Of a stretch of 6,427 bases of DNA, positions 6,023-6,427 are shown piece by piece. Position 1 is the stretch's first letter, and every line of letters starts with the position of its first letter. Under the pieces are notes generated by a model, which had not been told where the DNA came from, did no database searches, and was given only the letters and a program-made list of their open reading frames with translations. The DNA comes from Thiotrichaceae bacterium. GTDB taxonomy: Bacteria > Pseudomonadota > Gammaproteobacteria > SZUA-229. A program made the translations under genes and the position numbers. The stretch lies in assembly GCA_002746365.1 (NCBI GenBank), contig NVWZ01000009.1, positions 100,922 to 107,348 of the forward strand, in the 5' to 3' direction.

Positions 6023-6427
6023 TTATTTTGAACGTAAAAAATTACTTAACAGGTCATGACCATGTTCAGTCAAAATTGATTCCGGATGAAATTGCACACC
6101 TTCAACATTCATGGTTTTATGGCGAACCCCCATGATTTCATCGACCTCACCGGCTTCTGTTTCTGTCCAGGCTGTCATTTCCAGACAATCCGGTAAGGAT
6201 TCTTTTTCGATGACTAATGAATGGTAACGCGTTGCGGTATAAGGATTACTTAAACCGGTAAACACATGCCCATCTTTATGATAAATTTTCGAGGTTTTAC
6301 CGTGCATTATTTCTCTGGCATGAATAATTTTACCACCAAACACCTGACCAATACTCTGATGCCCCAAACAAACACCCAGCACAGGAATTTTACCGGCAAA
6401 GGCAGAAATGGCCTGCATTGAGATACC
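6023..6427 (-). CDS. trpG: Anthranilate synthase glutamine amidotransferase subunit, 3' part
   Basis: This is the C-terminal 134 residues of a class I glutamine amidotransferase, TrpG/PabA type, which hydrolyses glutamine and passes ammonia to TrpE for anthranilate synthesis. The frame stays open to the last base of the window, starting GIS before the first internal ATG at 6418, so that ATG is not the start; about 60 N-terminal residues lie beyond the edge. The nucleophile is C20 of the fragment in [15 protein letters not shown], and the catalytic pair H114 and E116 lies in [22 protein letters not shown] is also characteristic. Location just before trpD and trpC makes TrpG the best name, although such subunits often also serve PabB in folate synthesis. 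It is unfused, as in the Pseudomonas-type trpGDC operon. Confidence 0.95.
   Translation of the reverse strand, partial: GISMQAISAFAGKIPVLGVCLGHQSIGQVFGGKIIHAREIMHGKTSKIYHKDGHVFTGLSNPYTATRYHSLVIEKESLPDCLEMTAWTETEAGEVDEIMGVRHKTMNVEGVQFHPESILTEHGHDLLSNFLRSK

Noticed and set aside
5649..6059. 136-codon plus-strand frame opposite trpD, running past its start
   Set aside because: It is the antisense shadow of a conserved enzyme, low in complexity, with no recognisable domain or ribosome site.

Overview
The window looks like core chromosome of a gammaproteobacterium of moderate to low GC content. The protein sequences and gene order (trpG-trpD-trpC, a Vfr/CRP-type regulator, a YhfA-like OsmC protein, coq7) resemble the arrangement I recall around vfr in Pseudomonas and the yhfA/crp pair in enterobacteria. 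The genus cannot be named from the sequence. I see no transposase, integrase, CRISPR array, tRNA or rRNA.

Layout. (a) Positions 1-441 (+) hold the 3' part of coq7, a ubiquinone-biosynthesis hydroxylase cut by the left edge. (b) Positions 442-609 separate two converging genes and carry a long near-perfect palindrome (494-563) and a smaller hairpin (577-611). (c) Positions 610-3183 (-) are a compact three-gene operon. In transcription order it is an OsmC/YhfA-like protein, a DUF885 metallopeptidase-like protein and a small VOC (glyoxalase-fold) protein, with a one-base gap at the first junction and 5 or 17 bases at the second. (d) Positions 3184-3275 form an AT-rich divergent promoter region. 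(e) A CRP/Vfr-type cAMP receptor gene runs rightward to 3932. (f) Positions 3933-4035 separate crp from the converging trpC; I see no convincing terminator there. (g) Positions 4036-6427 (-) carry trpC, trpD and the 3' two-thirds of trpG, a trpGDC operon read right to left.

How the genes work together. TrpG supplies ammonia for anthranilate synthesis (TrpE is not in the window). TrpD adds the phosphoribosyl group and TrpC closes the indole ring, so three consecutive parts of the tryptophan pathway are co-transcribed. The CRP-like protein keeps the cAMP-contacting and DNA-reading residues of E. coli CRP and is probably a global cAMP-dependent regulator. The OsmC protein has the two-cysteine arrangement of thiol-dependent peroxide-reducing relatives. 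Its coupling to a DUF885 protein and a VOC protein suggests a small stress or detoxification unit of unknown substrate.

The less ordinary features are the 70-base palindrome after coq7, the DUF885-VOC pair lying where I recall speD in Pseudomonas, a degenerate 14-base tandem repeat that forms the trpC start region with mini-ORFs ending on the next start codon, and a 16-base-arm inverted repeat between trpD and trpC. I do not see strong evidence for an undescribed multi-gene system.
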